Assembly (NCBI GenBank): GCA_902797705.1
Contig: CADBTX010000339.1
Coordinates: 1 to 9,860 of the forward strand
Direction of reading: 5' to 3'
DNA from: an uncultured Lachnospiraceae bacterium
Lineage (GTDB): Bacteria > Bacillota > Clostridia > Lachnospirales > Lachnospiraceae
Length of the DNA: 9,860 bases
The translations under genes and the position numbers were made by a program. Positions 1-7,136 of this stretch are shown piece after piece. Within the stretch, counting starts at the first letter, position 1, and every line of letters starts with the position of its first letter. The notes beneath the pieces were generated by a model that saw only the letters and a program-made list of their open reading frames with translations, searched no databases and was not told the origin of the DNA.

Positions 1-858
1 GGCTTCCTTTACGATCTTCATTCCGTTTTCATCATGTATATTAACCTGATAAAGATCCGTAAGGTCATAGATCTCCTTATCCGCAAGAGCATCCAGGTCT
101 ATATTCAGATTATTCTCATCATCAAAACGGGGATCTCTTGTGTAATCATCTATATCCTCATCAGACTCCGCATAGGGGAGATCTTCCTCGGAGATAAAGC
201 CGAAGCCCTTACTAAGGTACTGTCCGGTCGTCCAATGATTTCCGCCAACATTTAAAAGAAACGCATCGCTGGCCTTCTCACCATCCGGCAATATCGGTAT
301 AATCTCGCTTATGGCATCTTCATTGCCTACAATGGGGTTTTCCCTGATCTTATAGATCCCGAGTCCGAGATAGAGCTCGCTTAAGTCTATACTCTTATCT
401 GCGCTACCCTTATTTATCTCCCTGAATTCCACCGGAGCAATAGTGGAAAAATCCCAGCAGGTTCCAAAATTGGCCTGATCTTTCACTGCGGGGTACTTAT
501 CCGTTATGATTCTTTTTGTCTCATCGTCCGTATTCCCGGGGAAGCGGGAGGGGAGGGATGCTCTCGGAGTATAATCCGTATCCGTGACAGCCGCATCTTC
601 ACCATGGGCACGCCTTTTTATTTCTGAAAATGAGATGTCCTCATCCGTCATCCGAACATCATTATCCCAGGGCATGGATATCCCGCCGGTCCTTCGTACG
701 GGCTGCCCGGCAGATATTTCATTTAAGGATAAAGCAGTATCGCCGGATAGCGTATCCACTACGGGCAAAACCTCATCTGCCGATACGGAGACATCAGCTA
801 AAAAAAGACTAAGAGTAATAAATACAATAATGATCCCTGTATATTTTATTATTTTCAC
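1..858 (-). CDS. Secreted C1 (papain-family) cysteine peptidase, N-terminal part; runs off the left edge
   Basis: The minus strand is open without a stop from a GTG at 858 to the window edge, giving 286 residues. AAGGAG at 865-870 lies 6 bases before this GTG. An in-frame ATG at 879 is the alternative start. Residues 1-27 are a signal peptide: a KIIK basic end, a hydrophobic stretch from about 8 to 21, and a likely cut after SVSA. About 90 residues of acidic, poorly conserved sequence follow, probably a pro-region without a recognisable I29 pattern. The papain active-site motif comes next: Gln128 (oxyanion hole) and Cys134 in QANFGTCWDFS, with the same six-residue Gln-to-Cys spacing as papain. 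Asp136 stands where papain has Ala after CysTrp. The segment DLSELYLGLG (near 157) resembles the LSEQ region. Catalytic His and Asn would lie outside the window. Similar exported C1 peptidases, some with a lectin-like domain, are known in gut Clostridia. It probably degrades proteins outside the cell. The family is secure; the substrate is unknown. Confidence 0.82.
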   Translation of the reverse strand, partial: MKIIKYTGIIIVFITLSLFLADVSVSADEVLPVVDTLSGDTALSLNEISAGQPVRRTGGISMPWDNDVRMTDEDISFSEIKRRAHGEDAAVTDTDYTPRASLPSRFPGNTDDETKRIITDKYPAVKDQANFGTCWDFSTIAPVEFREINKGSADKSIDLSELYLGLGIYKIRENPIVGNEDAISEIIPILPDGEKASDAFLLNVGGNHWTTGQYLSKGFGFISEEDLPYAESDEDIDDYTRDPRFDDENNLNIDLDALADKEIYDLTDLYQVNIHDENGMKIVKEA

Positions 859-875
859 TCTGTTCTCCTTACCTG

Positions 876-914
876 TCATATAGGGACGGTGGCCGATGCG
901 CTGCCTCTATTCAT
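876..914 (-). CDS. Possible 12-residue leader ORF upstream of the C1 peptidase
   Basis: A short frame ATG...TGA encodes MNRGSASATVPI. AAGGAG (925-930) sits 10 bases before its ATG, and it lies between the predicted transcription start (about 932-934) and the peptidase. Its TGA overlaps the in-frame upstream ATG of the peptidase frame at 877-879 as ATGA, the geometry of translational coupling. The peptidase's own better-spaced site (865-870, leading to GTG 858) follows at once. It has no similarity I recognise. It could be a genuine leader peptide, or a chance frame in a short untranslated leader. Confidence 0.3.
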   Translation of the reverse strand: MNRGSASATVPI

Positions 915-939
915 AATTTGTAAACTCCTTATACATATC

Positions 940-968
940 ATTATATCGTCTATAAATAGGGCGAACAA
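940..968 (-). promoter_or_regulatory. Sigma-A type promoter for the C1 peptidase
   Basis: Read on the minus strand, TTGTTC (963-968) is separated by exactly 17 bases from a perfect TATAAT (940-945). Transcription would start near 932-934, leaving a leader of about 75 bases before the GTG at 858. The spacing and perfect -10 make this the best promoter in the window. It faces away from lgt. Confidence 0.65.
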
Positions 969-1001
969 TAGTTTTTTAGGGGGTGGATTTTATCAAAAGA
1001 A

Positions 1002-1010
1002 TGATATACA
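1002..1010 (+). promoter_or_regulatory. Candidate extended -10 promoter element upstream of lgt
   Basis: TGATATACA contains the TGn extension followed by TATACA (1005-1010). No convincing TTGACA-like -35 stands 16-18 bases upstream, which extended -10 promoters can do without. Transcription would start near 1017, about 30 bases before the lgt start. That leaves no room for a pyrimidine attenuator or riboswitch ahead of the lgt-car operon. The true promoter could lie elsewhere in 969-1030. Confidence 0.3.
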
Positions 1011-1035
1011 ATATGGCGAAGTAAAATTTTTAAGT

Positions 1036-1041
1036 GGAGAG
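1036..1041 (+). promoter_or_regulatory. Ribosome binding site fixing the TTG start of lgt
   Basis: GGAGAG lies 6 bases before TTG 1048, and an in-frame TAA stands at 1042-1044. The next ATG in frame is codon 41, which would remove the first membrane segment. TTG is therefore the only reasonable start. Confidence 0.75.
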
Positions 1042-1047
1042 TAAGTA

Positions 1048-1956
1048 TTGAATCCGGGCGACATTGCATTTCCAAATCTGAATATATATCTTGAAAACGT
1101 ACCGAAGACCATTACTGTATTCGGAGGCTTTACCATTGCTCTTTACGGTATCATCATAGGATGCGGCATGCTCATCTGTGTGGCGACTGCCGCTTATGAC
1201 AGAAAGAGCAGGGGGCTGGATCCCGACAGCATGTGGGACTGTGCGCTTTACGGCATCATCTTCGGTGTCATCGGCGCCAGGATATATTATGTGCTGTTTT
1301 CCTGGGATATGTATAAGAACGACCTGAAGGAGATCTTCATGATCCGTAACGGAGGACTCGCCATTTACGGCGGGGTCATCGGAGGCTTTCTGACTGTATT
1401 GATCTTTTGCCGTGTGAAGAAGATATCCTTTCTTGAAATGGCAGATTCAGTTGCTCTTGTTTTCCCCCTGGGTCAGGCGATCGGACGATGGGGGAATTTT
1501 TTTAACAGGGAAGCCTTCGGAGGCTGGACAGACAATATCTTTGCCATGAGGCTTCCTGTGGCTGACGTGAGGGTAAGCGATATCCCGCCGGAACTTATGG
1601 ATCTTGTTAATGGCGGTGTGGACTATATCCAGGTTCACCCCACGTTTCTTTATGAATCCATGTGGAATACTGTCCTCTTTATAGCACTCTTTCTCTACAG
1701 AAAGCATAAGGCTTTTTCGGGGGAGGTATTTGCGCTGTACCTGTTTTTCTATGGGCTTGGGAGATTTTTTATTGAGGCACTCCGCACAGATCAGCTGAAA
1801 CTTCCCTATGTGGGACTGGCGGTGAGCAGGGTAGTGGCACTCGTATGTATGGTGTTATCCGCGGCGGTGTGCATTTTTATGAGATACAGGTTGAGAAAAG
1901 CAAAGATTAGGAAAGGAGCAGAGTCGGCAGAAGATGAAAGCATTTCTGATCCTTGA
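1048..1956 (+). CDS. lgt: Prolipoprotein diacylglyceryl transferase
   Basis: This integral membrane enzyme moves the diacylglyceryl group of phosphatidylglycerol onto the lipobox cysteine of prolipoproteins, the first step of lipoprotein maturation. The 302-residue product has several hydrophobic segments (about 24-48, 66-85, 103-121, 133-146, 206-217, 226-242, 257-278) and a basic, then acidic, cytoplasmic tail. The Lgt signature GRWGNFFNREAFG is at 146-158, with Arg147 and Asn150. HPTFLYES is at 197-204. Tyr235, Arg239, Glu243 and Arg246 in YGLGRFFIEALR match the conserved C-terminal block, and Tyr235 and Arg239 have the same numbers as the functional residues in E. coli Lgt. The position of E. 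coli His103 is Tyr107 here (LAIYGG), a replacement I believe occurs in Clostridia. It starts at a TTG with a good ribosome site, and its last 23 bases overlap carA in another frame. The function is secure. Confidence 0.95.
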   Translation: MNPGDIAFPNLNIYLENVPKTITVFGGFTIALYGIIIGCGMLICVATAAYDRKSRGLDPDSMWDCALYGIIFGVIGARIYYVLFSWDMYKNDLKEIFMIRNGGLAIYGGVIGGFLTVLIFCRVKKISFLEMADSVALVFPLGQAIGRWGNFFNREAFGGWTDNIFAMRLPVADVRVSDIPPELMDLVNGGVDYIQVHPTFLYESMWNTVLFIALFLYRKHKAFSGEVFALYLFFYGLGRFFIEALRTDQLKLPYVGLAVSRVVALVCMVLSAAVCIFMRYRLRKAKIRKGAESAEDESISDP

Positions 1957-3118
1957 AGACGGAACGGTTTTTTCCGGAAATCATATAGGCTCCGACAGGG
2001 AGATAATAAGTGAGATAGTTTTTAATACATCCATGACAGGCTATCTTGAAGTACTGACGGATCCTTCTTATGCGGGGCAGGCGGTATGCATGACCTATCC
2101 TCTTATAGGGAATTACGGGATATGTGAAGAGGACATGCAGTCTGACAGGGCCTGGCCGGATGGTTTTATTGTCCATGAGATATCGGAGTTCTATTCCAAT
2201 TTCAGATCCCATTCATCCATACAGTCATTTTTGCTGAAGTATGATATCCCGGGGATACAGGGGATAGATACCAGGGCTTTAACAAGGATACTCAGGGAAA
2301 AGGGTACGATGAACGGCTGTATCACCACCAATGAGGACTTTGACAAGGATGCCCTTATTCAGAAGATGAGGGAATATGCCGTAGGAGATCAGGTCTCAAG
2401 GGTGACCGTAAAGGAAAAGACCGTTTTGAAGGGGGCAGAGAGCCTCGAAGAAAACGGAGTGCTTTACGGTAAGGTGAGAGCCGCTACATCCATTACGGAT
2501 AAGCCGCTGCTCCCGGAGAAAGTGCCTTCAGCCATAAAGGAGCTTAACGGAAAGGGACTAAAGATCGCCCTTCTGGATGTGGGGATGAAGAGGAATATAG
2601 GACATTCGCTTACCTCAAGAGGCTGTGAAGTTACGGTATTTCCTGCTGACACAAAGGCCGTGGATATCCTTGATTCTGATCCGGACGGGATAATGATAAG
2701 CAACGGTCCCGGAGACCCGAAGGAATGTACGGAGATCATTAATGAGATAAAAAAGCTTTACGAAAGCGATATTCCTGTCTTTGCAATCTGCCTGGGACAC
2801 CAGCTCATGGCTCTTGCCACCGGCGCAGATACCCTGAAGATGAAGTACGGACACAGGGGTTCCAATCATCCCGTCAGGGATCTTTCCACTGGAAAGGTCT
2901 ATATCACATCCCAGAATCACGGTTATATGGTGAACGAGTCATCCGTTGATGAAAGTATTGCGGTACCTGCTTTCAGGAATGTAAATGACGGAACCAATGA
3001 GGGACTGCTCTACAAGGGAAAAAAGATCTTTACCGTTCAGTTCCACCCGGAGGCCTGCGGAGGGCCTTTGGACAGCGGATTCTTATTTGACAGGTTCATT
3101 GAGATGATACGGGGTTGA
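1934..3118 (+). CDS. carA: Carbamoyl phosphate synthase, small (glutaminase) subunit
   Basis: The small subunit hydrolyses glutamine and feeds ammonia to CarB for carbamoyl phosphate synthesis, the shared precursor of pyrimidines and arginine. The product is 394 residues. The CPS small-chain domain covers about 1-155, with FNTSMTGYLEVLTDPSY (30-46) and IQGIDTRALTRILR (108-121). A class I glutamine amidotransferase domain covers about 209-392, with SNGPGDP (256-262), the nucleophile Cys286 in AICLGHQ, and His371/Glu373 in QFHPE completing the triad. Between the domains (about 160-208) there is a linker that looks longer than in E. coli or Bacillus CarA, which may explain the slightly greater length. 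The ATG lies inside the end of lgt (23-base overlap). GGAG at 1915-1918 is 15 bases upstream, rather distant, so translation may depend partly on ribosomes finishing lgt. There is no sign of damage. Confidence 0.97.
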   Translation: MKAFLILEDGTVFSGNHIGSDREIISEIVFNTSMTGYLEVLTDPSYAGQAVCMTYPLIGNYGICEEDMQSDRAWPDGFIVHEISEFYSNFRSHSSIQSFLLKYDIPGIQGIDTRALTRILREKGTMNGCITTNEDFDKDALIQKMREYAVGDQVSRVTVKEKTVLKGAESLEENGVLYGKVRAATSITDKPLLPEKVPSAIKELNGKGLKIALLDVGMKRNIGHSLTSRGCEVTVFPADTKAVDILDSDPDGIMISNGPGDPKECTEIINEIKKLYESDIPVFAICLGHQLMALATGADTLKMKYGHRGSNHPVRDLSTGKVYITSQNHGYMVNESSVDESIAVPAFRNVNDGTNEGLLYKGKKIFTVQFHPEACGGPLDSGFLFDRFIEMIRG

Positions 3119-3127
3119 AGCTGTCGA

Positions 3128-3266
3128 TAAGGTGGCGAGTAATAACGACTACGTCCGGCCTTCCCCTTTTGGGGCAAAACATGCCAGTGGCATGTTTTGA
3201 ATGGCGTATAGCCGTGCTGAGCACGGCTGCCATCGGTAAGGTGGCGCGTAAGCGCCGGATGAGGGT
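3128..3266 (+). repeat. Multi-hairpin palindromic repeat between carA and carB
   Basis: Nearly the whole 168-base gap between the two car genes is made of inverted repeats. In order: CCCC-TTTT-GGGG (3163-3174); a perfect 11-base stem CAAAACATGCC / GGCATGTTTTG with loop AGT (3175-3199); an 8-base stem AGCCGTGC / GCACGGCT with loop TGA (3210-3228), enclosed by ATGGC / GCCAT (3201-3205, 3229-3233); and GGCGC-GTAA-GCGCC (3243-3256). TAAGGTGGCG occurs at both ends (3128-3137 and 3237-3246). The right end AAGGTGGC-hairpin-CGGATGAGGGT (3238-3266) matches the right end of the repeat at 7137-7239. No T-tract follows any stem, so a terminator is unlikely. It reads as a short mobile or REP-like element tolerated inside the operon. 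The outer boundaries are approximate. Confidence 0.7.
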
Positions 3267-3286
3267 ATCAATACCAGGAGAAACAC

Positions 3287-6200
3287 ATGCCAAGAGACAA
3301 CACCATAAAAAAGGTTCTTGTAATAGGTTCAGGTCCCATAATAATAGGGCAGGCTGCCGAATTTGATTATGCGGGCACACAGGCCTGCAGGTCATTAAAG
3401 GAAGAGGGCGTGGAAGTGGTCCTCGTAAACTCCAACCCCGCCACCATCATGACGGATAAGGAGATCGCGGATCACGTTTATATCGAACCCCTGACTGCAA
3501 AAAGCCTTGAAAAGATCATATTAAAGGAAAAGCCTGATTCCCTGCTTCCCACCCTTGGGGGTCAGGCGGGACTGAATCTTGGGATGGAGCTCTATGAATC
3601 CGGGTTCCTTACGGAAAACGGCGTAAGGCTTATCGGTACCACATCCGCCACCATCAAAAAGGCGGAGGATCGGCTGGAATTCAAGGAGACCATGGAAAAG
3701 ATAGGAGAGCCGGTGGCTCCCTCCAAAGTGGTCGAGAATGTGGAGGATGGAGCGGCATTTGCAAGGGGGATAGGCTATCCCGTGGTGCTTCGTCCCGCAT
3801 ACACCCTCGGAGGGTCAGGCGGCGGTATCGCGGAAAATGAAGGGGAACTCCGGGAGATACTGACGAACGGCCTGAGGCTTTCAAGAGTGGGTCAGGTCCT
3901 TGTGGAGCGCTGTATCTCAGGATGGAAGGAAATAGAGTATGAGGTCATGAGGGACAGCGCAGGAAACTGCATCACTGTCTGCAACATGGAGAATATCGAT
4001 CCTGTGGGAGTCCATACCGGAGACTCCATCGTGGTGGCCCCGAGCCAGACCATTTCCGACAAGGAATACCAGATGCTCCGTTCATCTGCCCTCAATATCA
4101 TAAGCGAGCTGGAGATCACAGGTGGCTGCAACGTCCAGTTTGCCCTTCATCCAAACTCCTTTGAATATTGTGTCATAGAGGTGAACCCCAGAGTTTCAAG
4201 ATCCTCGGCCCTTGCGAGCAAGGCCACAGGCTACCCCATAGCAAAGGTGGCTTCGAAGATCGCTCTCGGTTACACGCTGGATGAGATAAAGAACGCCATT
4301 ACAAAAAAGACCTATGCCTCCTTTGAGCCGGCCCTCGATTATTGCGTGGTAAAGCTTCCCAGGCTTCCTTTTGACAAGTTCATTACGGCAAAGAGGAATC
4401 TTTCCACACAGATGAAGGCCACCGGGGAAGTAATGGCCATATCAAATACCTTTGAGAGCGCTCTCATGAAGGCGATAAGGAGCCTTGAGCAGAACGTGGA
4501 CAGCCTTTCTTCATACGATTTTTCCGATCTCACAGACGGGCAGATCATGAAGAAACTGAAAAACGTGGATGACAGGCGGATATTCTGCATTGCGGAGGCG
4601 CTAAGGCGTTCCTTTGACATGGAAGAGATCTTTAAGATCACAAAGATAGATATGTGGTTCTTAAGTAAGATCAAAAATATCGTGGAAATGGAGAACCGCC
4701 TTCGGAGAGATCCTCTGGATCCCGGGCTGATCCTTGAAGCAAAGAAGATGGGGTTCACGGATAAGGTCATGGCGGAGCTTTCCGGAGAGCCGGAGGAACT
4801 TATCCGGGACAAGAGGAGGACGAACCGCATCTTTGCTTCCTTCAAGATGGTGGATACCTGCGCTGCGGAATTTGAAGCCTACACCCCCTACTTTTACTCG
4901 GTATACGGTGCGGAGGACGAGTCGGAGGGATTAAAGTCCGGAGGCAGGAAAAAGATACTGGTCCTTGGAAGCGGTCCCATCAGGATAGGGCAGGGCATAG
5001 AATTCGATTTCTGCTCTGTACATGCTACCTGGGCATTTTCAAGGAAGGGCTTTGAGACCATCATAATCAATAATAATCCGGAGACGGTTTCGACGGACTT
5101 TGATATAGCGGATAAACTTTACTTTGAGCCCCTTACTCCGGAAGACGTGGAGAATGTGGTCAGGATGGAAGAACCTGACGGGGCTGTGGTCCAGTTCGGA
5201 GGCCAGACCGCGATAAAGCTTACGGAAGCCCTTATGAAGATGGGGGTCAAGATCTACGGCACCAGTGCTGAAAACGTGGATAAGGCCGAGGACCGTGAGC
5301 TCTTTGACGAGGTCCTTCAGGAGACGGGGATAACAAGGCCTGCAGGACACACGGTATTTACTGCCGAAGAAGCTGTAAAGGCCGCCAATGATCTGGGCTA
5401 CCCTGTGCTTGTCCGTCCCTCCTACGTTCTTGGAGGCCAGGGCATGAGGATCGCATTTAACGATGAAGAGATAATGGAATTCATCGGTATTATAAACCGC
5501 ATCGCCCAGGATCATCCCATCCTTGTGGATAAATACATGATGGGTAAGGAAGTGGAGGTGGACGCCATCTGTGATGGCGAGAATATACTGATACCGGGGA
5601 TAATGGAGCATATTGAAAGGGCCGGAGTGCATTCCGGGGACTCCATCTCCGTTTATCCCGCTCCAACCCTTTCGGACAAGGTAAAGGAGACCATAGCGGA
5701 TTATACCGCCAGGCTTGCCAGGGCGTTGAATGTCCTTGGTATGATAAATATCCAGTTTATCGCCATGAAGGACGACAGCGTATACTGTATAGAGGTGAAT
5801 CCCCGTTCCAGCCGGACGGTGCCCTATATCAGCAAGGTCACCGGCATTCCCATAGTGGATCTCGCTGTCCGTGCCATGCTCGGGGACAAGATCACGGAAA
5901 TGGGCTATAAACCGGGACTGCAGAAGGAAGGAAAGTATGTCTGCGTAAAGATGCCCGTGTTCTCATTTGAAAAGGTTTCGGAGGCGGAGATAAGCCTGGG
6001 ACCTGAAATGAAATCCACGGGAGAGTGCCTGGGGATATCGGAAAGTTATGATGAAGCGCTGTACAAGGCCTTCCTGGGAGCAGGAGTAAGGCTGCCCAAA
6101 TATAAGCAGGTCATTATCACCGTTAAGGATTCCGACAAGGCTGAGATCATAAATATCGGAAGGCGCTTTGAAGCGCTGGGATACAGGATCTACGCCACCC

Positions 6201-6496
6201 GTTCCACAGCCAGGGTATTAAAGGATAACGGAGTGGACGCCCTTAAGGTAAATAAGCTCAGCCAGGAAAGTCCCACTGTCATGGACCTTATACTGGGGCA
6301 CAGGATCGATCTCGTTATAGATACACCCACAGAGGGTTATGACAAGCACAGAGACGGGTTCCTGATCAGGCGTGTAGCCATTGAGACCGGGATAAATGTT
6401 ATAACCGCCCTTGATACGGCAGACGCCCTCCTTACTTCCATGGAGAATAAGGACGGGGAAAAGGGAATGATCCCCATAGACATCACCGGAATATGA
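3287..6496 (+). CDS. carB: Carbamoyl phosphate synthase, large (synthetase) subunit
   Basis: CarB makes carbamoyl phosphate from bicarbonate, ammonia supplied by CarA, and two ATP. At 1069 residues it has the usual full length. The first half (carboxyphosphate synthesis) starts with VLVIGSGPIIIGQAAEFDYAG and contains LGGQAGLNLG (near 90), an ATP-grasp glycine-rich loop (TLGGSGGG), and metal/ATP residues Glu298 and Asn300 in EVNPR. An oligomerisation region follows at about 400-550. The second half repeats the fold from about 556 (LVLGSGPIRIGQGIEFDFCS), with FGGQTAIKL, VLGGQGMR and the second EVNPR at about 836-840. From about 935 the C-terminal MGS-like domain carries VNKL and is the family's allosteric (UMP/ornithine or nucleotide) region. 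GGAG at 3277-3280 is 6 bases before the ATG. The start matches the family's usual N-terminus. The stop overlaps the queH ATG. Intact and secure. Confidence 0.98.
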   Translation: MPRDNTIKKVLVIGSGPIIIGQAAEFDYAGTQACRSLKEEGVEVVLVNSNPATIMTDKEIADHVYIEPLTAKSLEKIILKEKPDSLLPTLGGQAGLNLGMELYESGFLTENGVRLIGTTSATIKKAEDRLEFKETMEKIGEPVAPSKVVENVEDGAAFARGIGYPVVLRPAYTLGGSGGGIAENEGELREILTNGLRLSRVGQVLVERCISGWKEIEYEVMRDSAGNCITVCNMENIDPVGVHTGDSIVVAPSQTISDKEYQMLRSSALNIISELEITGGCNVQFALHPNSFEYCVIEVNPRVSRSSALASKATGYPIAKVASKIALGYTLDEIKNAITKKTYASFEPALDYCVVKLPRLPFDKFITAKRNLSTQMKATGEVMAISNTFESALMKAIRSLEQNVDSLSSYDFSDLTDGQIMKKLKNVDDRRIFCIAEALRRSFDMEEIFKITKIDMWFLSKIKNIVEMENRLRRDPLDPGLILEAKKMGFTDKVMAELSGEPEELIRDKRRTNRIFASFKMVDTCAAEFEAYTPYFYSVYGAEDESEGLKSGGRKKILVLGSGPIRIGQGIEFDFCSVHATWAFSRKGFETIIINNNPETVSTDFDIADKLYFEPLTPEDVENVVRMEEPDGAVVQFGGQTAIKLTEALMKMGVKIYGTSAENVDKAEDRELFDEVLQETGITRPAGHTVFTAEEAVKAANDLGYPVLVRPSYVLGGQGMRIAFNDEEIMEFIGIINRIAQDHPILVDKYMMGKEVEVDAICDGENILIPGIMEHIERAGVHSGDSISVYPAPTLSDKVKETIADYTARLARALNVLGMINIQFIAMKDDSVYCIEVNPRSSRTVPYISKVTGIPIVDLAVRAMLGDKITEMGYKPGLQKEGKYVCVKMPVFSFEKVSEAEISLGPEMKSTGECLGISESYDEALYKAFLGAGVRLPKYKQVIITVKDSDKAEIINIGRRFEALGYRIYATRSTARVLKDNGVDALKVNKLSQESPTVMDLILGHRIDLVIDTPTEGYDKHRDGFLIRRVAIETGINVITALDTADALLTSMENKDGEKGMIPIDITGI

Positions 6497-7125
6497 ATAA
6501 AAGAAATTTCAGAAAAGAGATGGAAACCATAGCGGATATGTTCAGGAAGAGTTCGGAGAATGAGGGTAAAGCCCTTCGTCCGAGAGTGCTTCTCCATGTC
6601 TGCTGTGCCCCGTGCTTTTCGGGTTCTGTTGACGCTCTTACGGACTGGGCCGATGTTACCGCTTTTTTCTATAACCCGAATATGAACAGCGAAGAGGAAT
6701 ACGACAGACGATCCGCAGAACTCCTAAGGTACATAAAGGAGGCGGAGCTTCCTGTAAAGACAGTCGTCAGGAAGTTTGACGCATCTCCCTATTACAGGAC
6801 TGTGCGGGGACTGGAAAATGTTCCGGAGGGCGGTATACGCTGCGACAAATGCTTCGCCTTAAGACTCAGGGAGACTGCGCTTTACGCAAAGGAAAAGAGC
6901 TTTGATTATTATGCCACCACCCTGACCTTAAGTCCTCTTAAGAATGCGGAGAAGATAAATCTCATCGGTGAGATTATTGGAAATGACCTTAAGGTGCAGT
7001 ATCTGCCGTCTGATTTCAAGAAGAAAGACGGCTTCAAGCATTCCATAGAGCAGTCCGAAAAATACGGTCTGTACCGCCAGGACTACTGCGGATGTATATA
7101 TTCAATGGGGGATGAAGTGTCATGA
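6493..7125 (+). CDS. queH: Epoxyqueuosine reductase, QueH type
   Basis: QueH carries out the last step of queuosine synthesis, reducing epoxyqueuosine to queuosine at position 34 of tRNAs with GUN anticodons (Asp, Asn, His, Tyr). It is unrelated in sequence to the cobalamin enzyme QueG. The 210-residue product shows the family's cysteine pattern for an iron-sulfur centre: HVCCAPC (Cys37, 38, 41), RCDKC (Cys117, 120) and DYCGC (Cys199, 201). The blocks YATTLTLSPLKN (140-151) and SDFKKKDGFKHSIEQSEKYG (173-192) are also typical. An extension of about 30 residues precedes the first cysteine motif. Its ATG overlaps the carB stop by 4 bases (ATGA), and no strong ribosome site is visible, so translation is probably coupled to carB. 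The function is not related to carbamoyl phosphate; the linkage looks like simple operon sharing. Earlier annotation would call it DUF208. Confidence 0.93.
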   Translation: MNKRNFRKEMETIADMFRKSSENEGKALRPRVLLHVCCAPCFSGSVDALTDWADVTAFFYNPNMNSEEEYDRRSAELLRYIKEAELPVKTVVRKFDASPYYRTVRGLENVPEGGIRCDKCFALRLRETALYAKEKSFDYYATTLTLSPLKNAEKINLIGEIIGNDLKVQYLPSDFKKKDGFKHSIEQSEKYGLYRQDYCGCIYSMGDEVS

Positions 7126-7136
7126 AGGGGTGAGGG

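Noticed and set aside
584..883. 99-residue plus-strand frame with a hydrophobic C-terminus
   Set aside because: It is antisense to the peptidase's signal peptide and pro-region. The minus-strand frame has the promoter, ribosome site, signal peptide and papain motif.
1001..1024. Seven-residue frame just upstream of lgt
   Set aside because: No ribosome site, and it overlaps the candidate -10 element; most likely chance.
3128..3266. CRISPR-like repeat array
   Set aside because: The repeated units are not regularly spaced, spacers are absent, and there are no cas genes; the structure is of stem-loops.
3115..3366. 83-residue frame spanning the carA-carB gap
   Set aside because: It runs through repeat hairpins and into carB in the wrong frame, with no ribosome site or domain.
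5039..5632. 197-residue minus-strand open frame within carB
   Set aside because: It lies wholly inside the conserved second ATP-grasp half of carB, has no recognisable domain, and is explained by codon bias on the opposite strand. The same applies to 4339-4845 and 7570-8187.
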